Assembly (NCBI GenBank): GCA_045602885.1
Contig: JAZSCJ010000088.1
Location: 1-5,611, forward strand
Reading direction: 5' to 3'
Length of the DNA: 5,611 nucleotides
From: JAJPXI01 sp045602885
Lineage (GTDB): Bacteria > Bacillota > Clostridia > Oscillospirales > Oscillospiraceae
Both the position numbers and the translations under genes were made by a program. This document shows positions 5,452 through 5,611 of this stretch, in pieces (the first letter of the stretch is position 1; every line of letters begins with the position of its first letter). The notes beneath the pieces were generated by a model. The model searched no databases. It was not told where the DNA came from and was given only the letters and a program-made list of their open reading frames with translations.

Positions 5452-5535
5452 AAGTCGGAGGCCAAGCGGGCTTAGGAAGACAATTGATAGCCCCAACTCC
5501 TTGGCTCACAGAACGACATGCCTACGACCCGACTT
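5452..5535 (+). other. MGI/BGISEQ (DNBSEQ) library adapter with 10-nt barcode, non-biological
   Basis: Bases 5452-5483 match the 32-nt MGI forward adapter as I remember it (starting AAGTCGGAGGCCAAGCGG) except g for t at 5470. Bases 5484-5493 (TTGATAGCCC) fill the 10-nt barcode slot. Bases 5494-5535 match the reverse complement of the 42-nt second adapter (starting CAACTCCTTGGCTCACAGAA), with c for g at 5521 and c for t at 5528. All three part lengths fit exactly: 32 + 10 + 42 = 84. That is 71 of 74 fixed positions matching. The block is contamination in the assembly, not part of the genome, and supplies the false stop codon of the ATPase frame. Confidence 0.96.
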
Positions 5536-5611
5536 CCCAGCCAGTTGGCCGAGCAGGTCAAGGAGGAGCTGGGCGTGGTCACCCCCAGCGTGGACTTCCC
5601 GGTGCGCCGTC
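5536..5611 (+). repeat. Second copy of the 76-bp repeat, a re-read of the same insert
   Basis: Identical to 5371-5446 and running to the last base of the window. It starts exactly where the adapter ends. It encodes the same ATPase fragment but has no start or upstream context, so it should not be annotated as a gene. It is best explained as the second pass around a circular DNB template carrying an insert of about 81 bp (5371-5451). Confidence 0.95.

Noticed and set aside
4231..5475. Calling the ABC ATPase a natural pseudogene or a shortened variant.
   Set aside because: The stop codon and last 8 residues come from adapter bases; the upstream 407 residues are intact and conserved.
4054..5496. 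A 480-residue open frame on the minus strand opposite the ABC ATPase.
   Set aside because: It is antisense to a clear tandem-NBD ATPase, begins within adapter sequence and shows no family motif.
5371..5611. Interpreting the 76-bp direct repeat with an 84-bp insert as a mobile element, attachment site, target-site duplication or gene conversion.
   Set aside because: The middle block matches a commercial sequencing adapter with its barcode slot, at exact length, and the repeat is a copy of the adjacent insert. No transposase, terminal inverted repeats or recombinase is present.
1..5611. A new defence, secretion or other multi-gene system, CRISPR array, tRNA or rRNA.
   Set aside because: All real genes belong to recognisable housekeeping, sensor-like or transport families, and no repeat array, RNA gene or unknown gene cluster is present.

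Overview
The window looks like chromosomal DNA of a GC-rich, low-GC-phylum Firmicute, most likely a gut clostridium of the Oscillospiraceae/Ruminococcaceae type. The evidence is strong AGGAGG-type ribosome binding sites, sigma-A-like promoters in AT-rich gaps between GC-rich genes, a lipoprotein with a short Firmicute-type signal, and proteins resembling Bacillus/Clostridium families (Xpt, BMP lipoprotein). The genus cannot be named from the sequence alone.

Layout, left to right: (1) the first 12 codons of gap (glyceraldehyde-3-phosphate dehydrogenase) on the minus strand, with its promoter. (2) A divergent plus-strand gene (307-1347) for a cytosolic PAS plus HATPase histidine-kinase-like protein. 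Its H-box lacks the histidine, and its leader can fold into a long stem just before the Shine-Dalgarno. (3) A perfect 17-bp bidirectional terminator. (4) ppa (family I inorganic pyrophosphatase, minus strand, 1408-1941) with its promoter. (5) A divergent plus-strand purine-salvage block: xpt (xanthine phosphoribosyltransferase, 2180-2752), a BMP-family substrate-binding lipoprotein (2828-4057), a strong terminator, and the ATPase of the cognate nucleoside ABC transporter (from 4231).

The block makes metabolic sense. The lipoprotein and ABC ATPase would import purine nucleosides, and Xpt would convert salvaged xanthine to XMP with PRPP, releasing pyrophosphate. The divergent ppa gene hydrolyses pyrophosphate, although ppa is a general housekeeping gene and the adjacency may be chance. 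The permease genes expected after the ATPase are not in the window.

The strangest structure is not biological. The ATPase gene is broken at 5451. Positions 5452-5535 match, as far as I recall the sequences, the complete MGI/BGISEQ (DNBSEQ) library adapter: a 32-nt arm, a 10-nt barcode and a 42-nt arm. It is followed by a 76-bp exact repeat of 5371-5446 running to the last base. This is what read-through of a short (about 81 bp) insert around a circular DNB template would give, assembled into a contig end. The stop codon at 5473-5475 lies inside the adapter, so everything after 5451 should be removed before biological interpretation. I found no CRISPR array, tRNA, rRNA, insertion sequence or convincing new multi-gene system.
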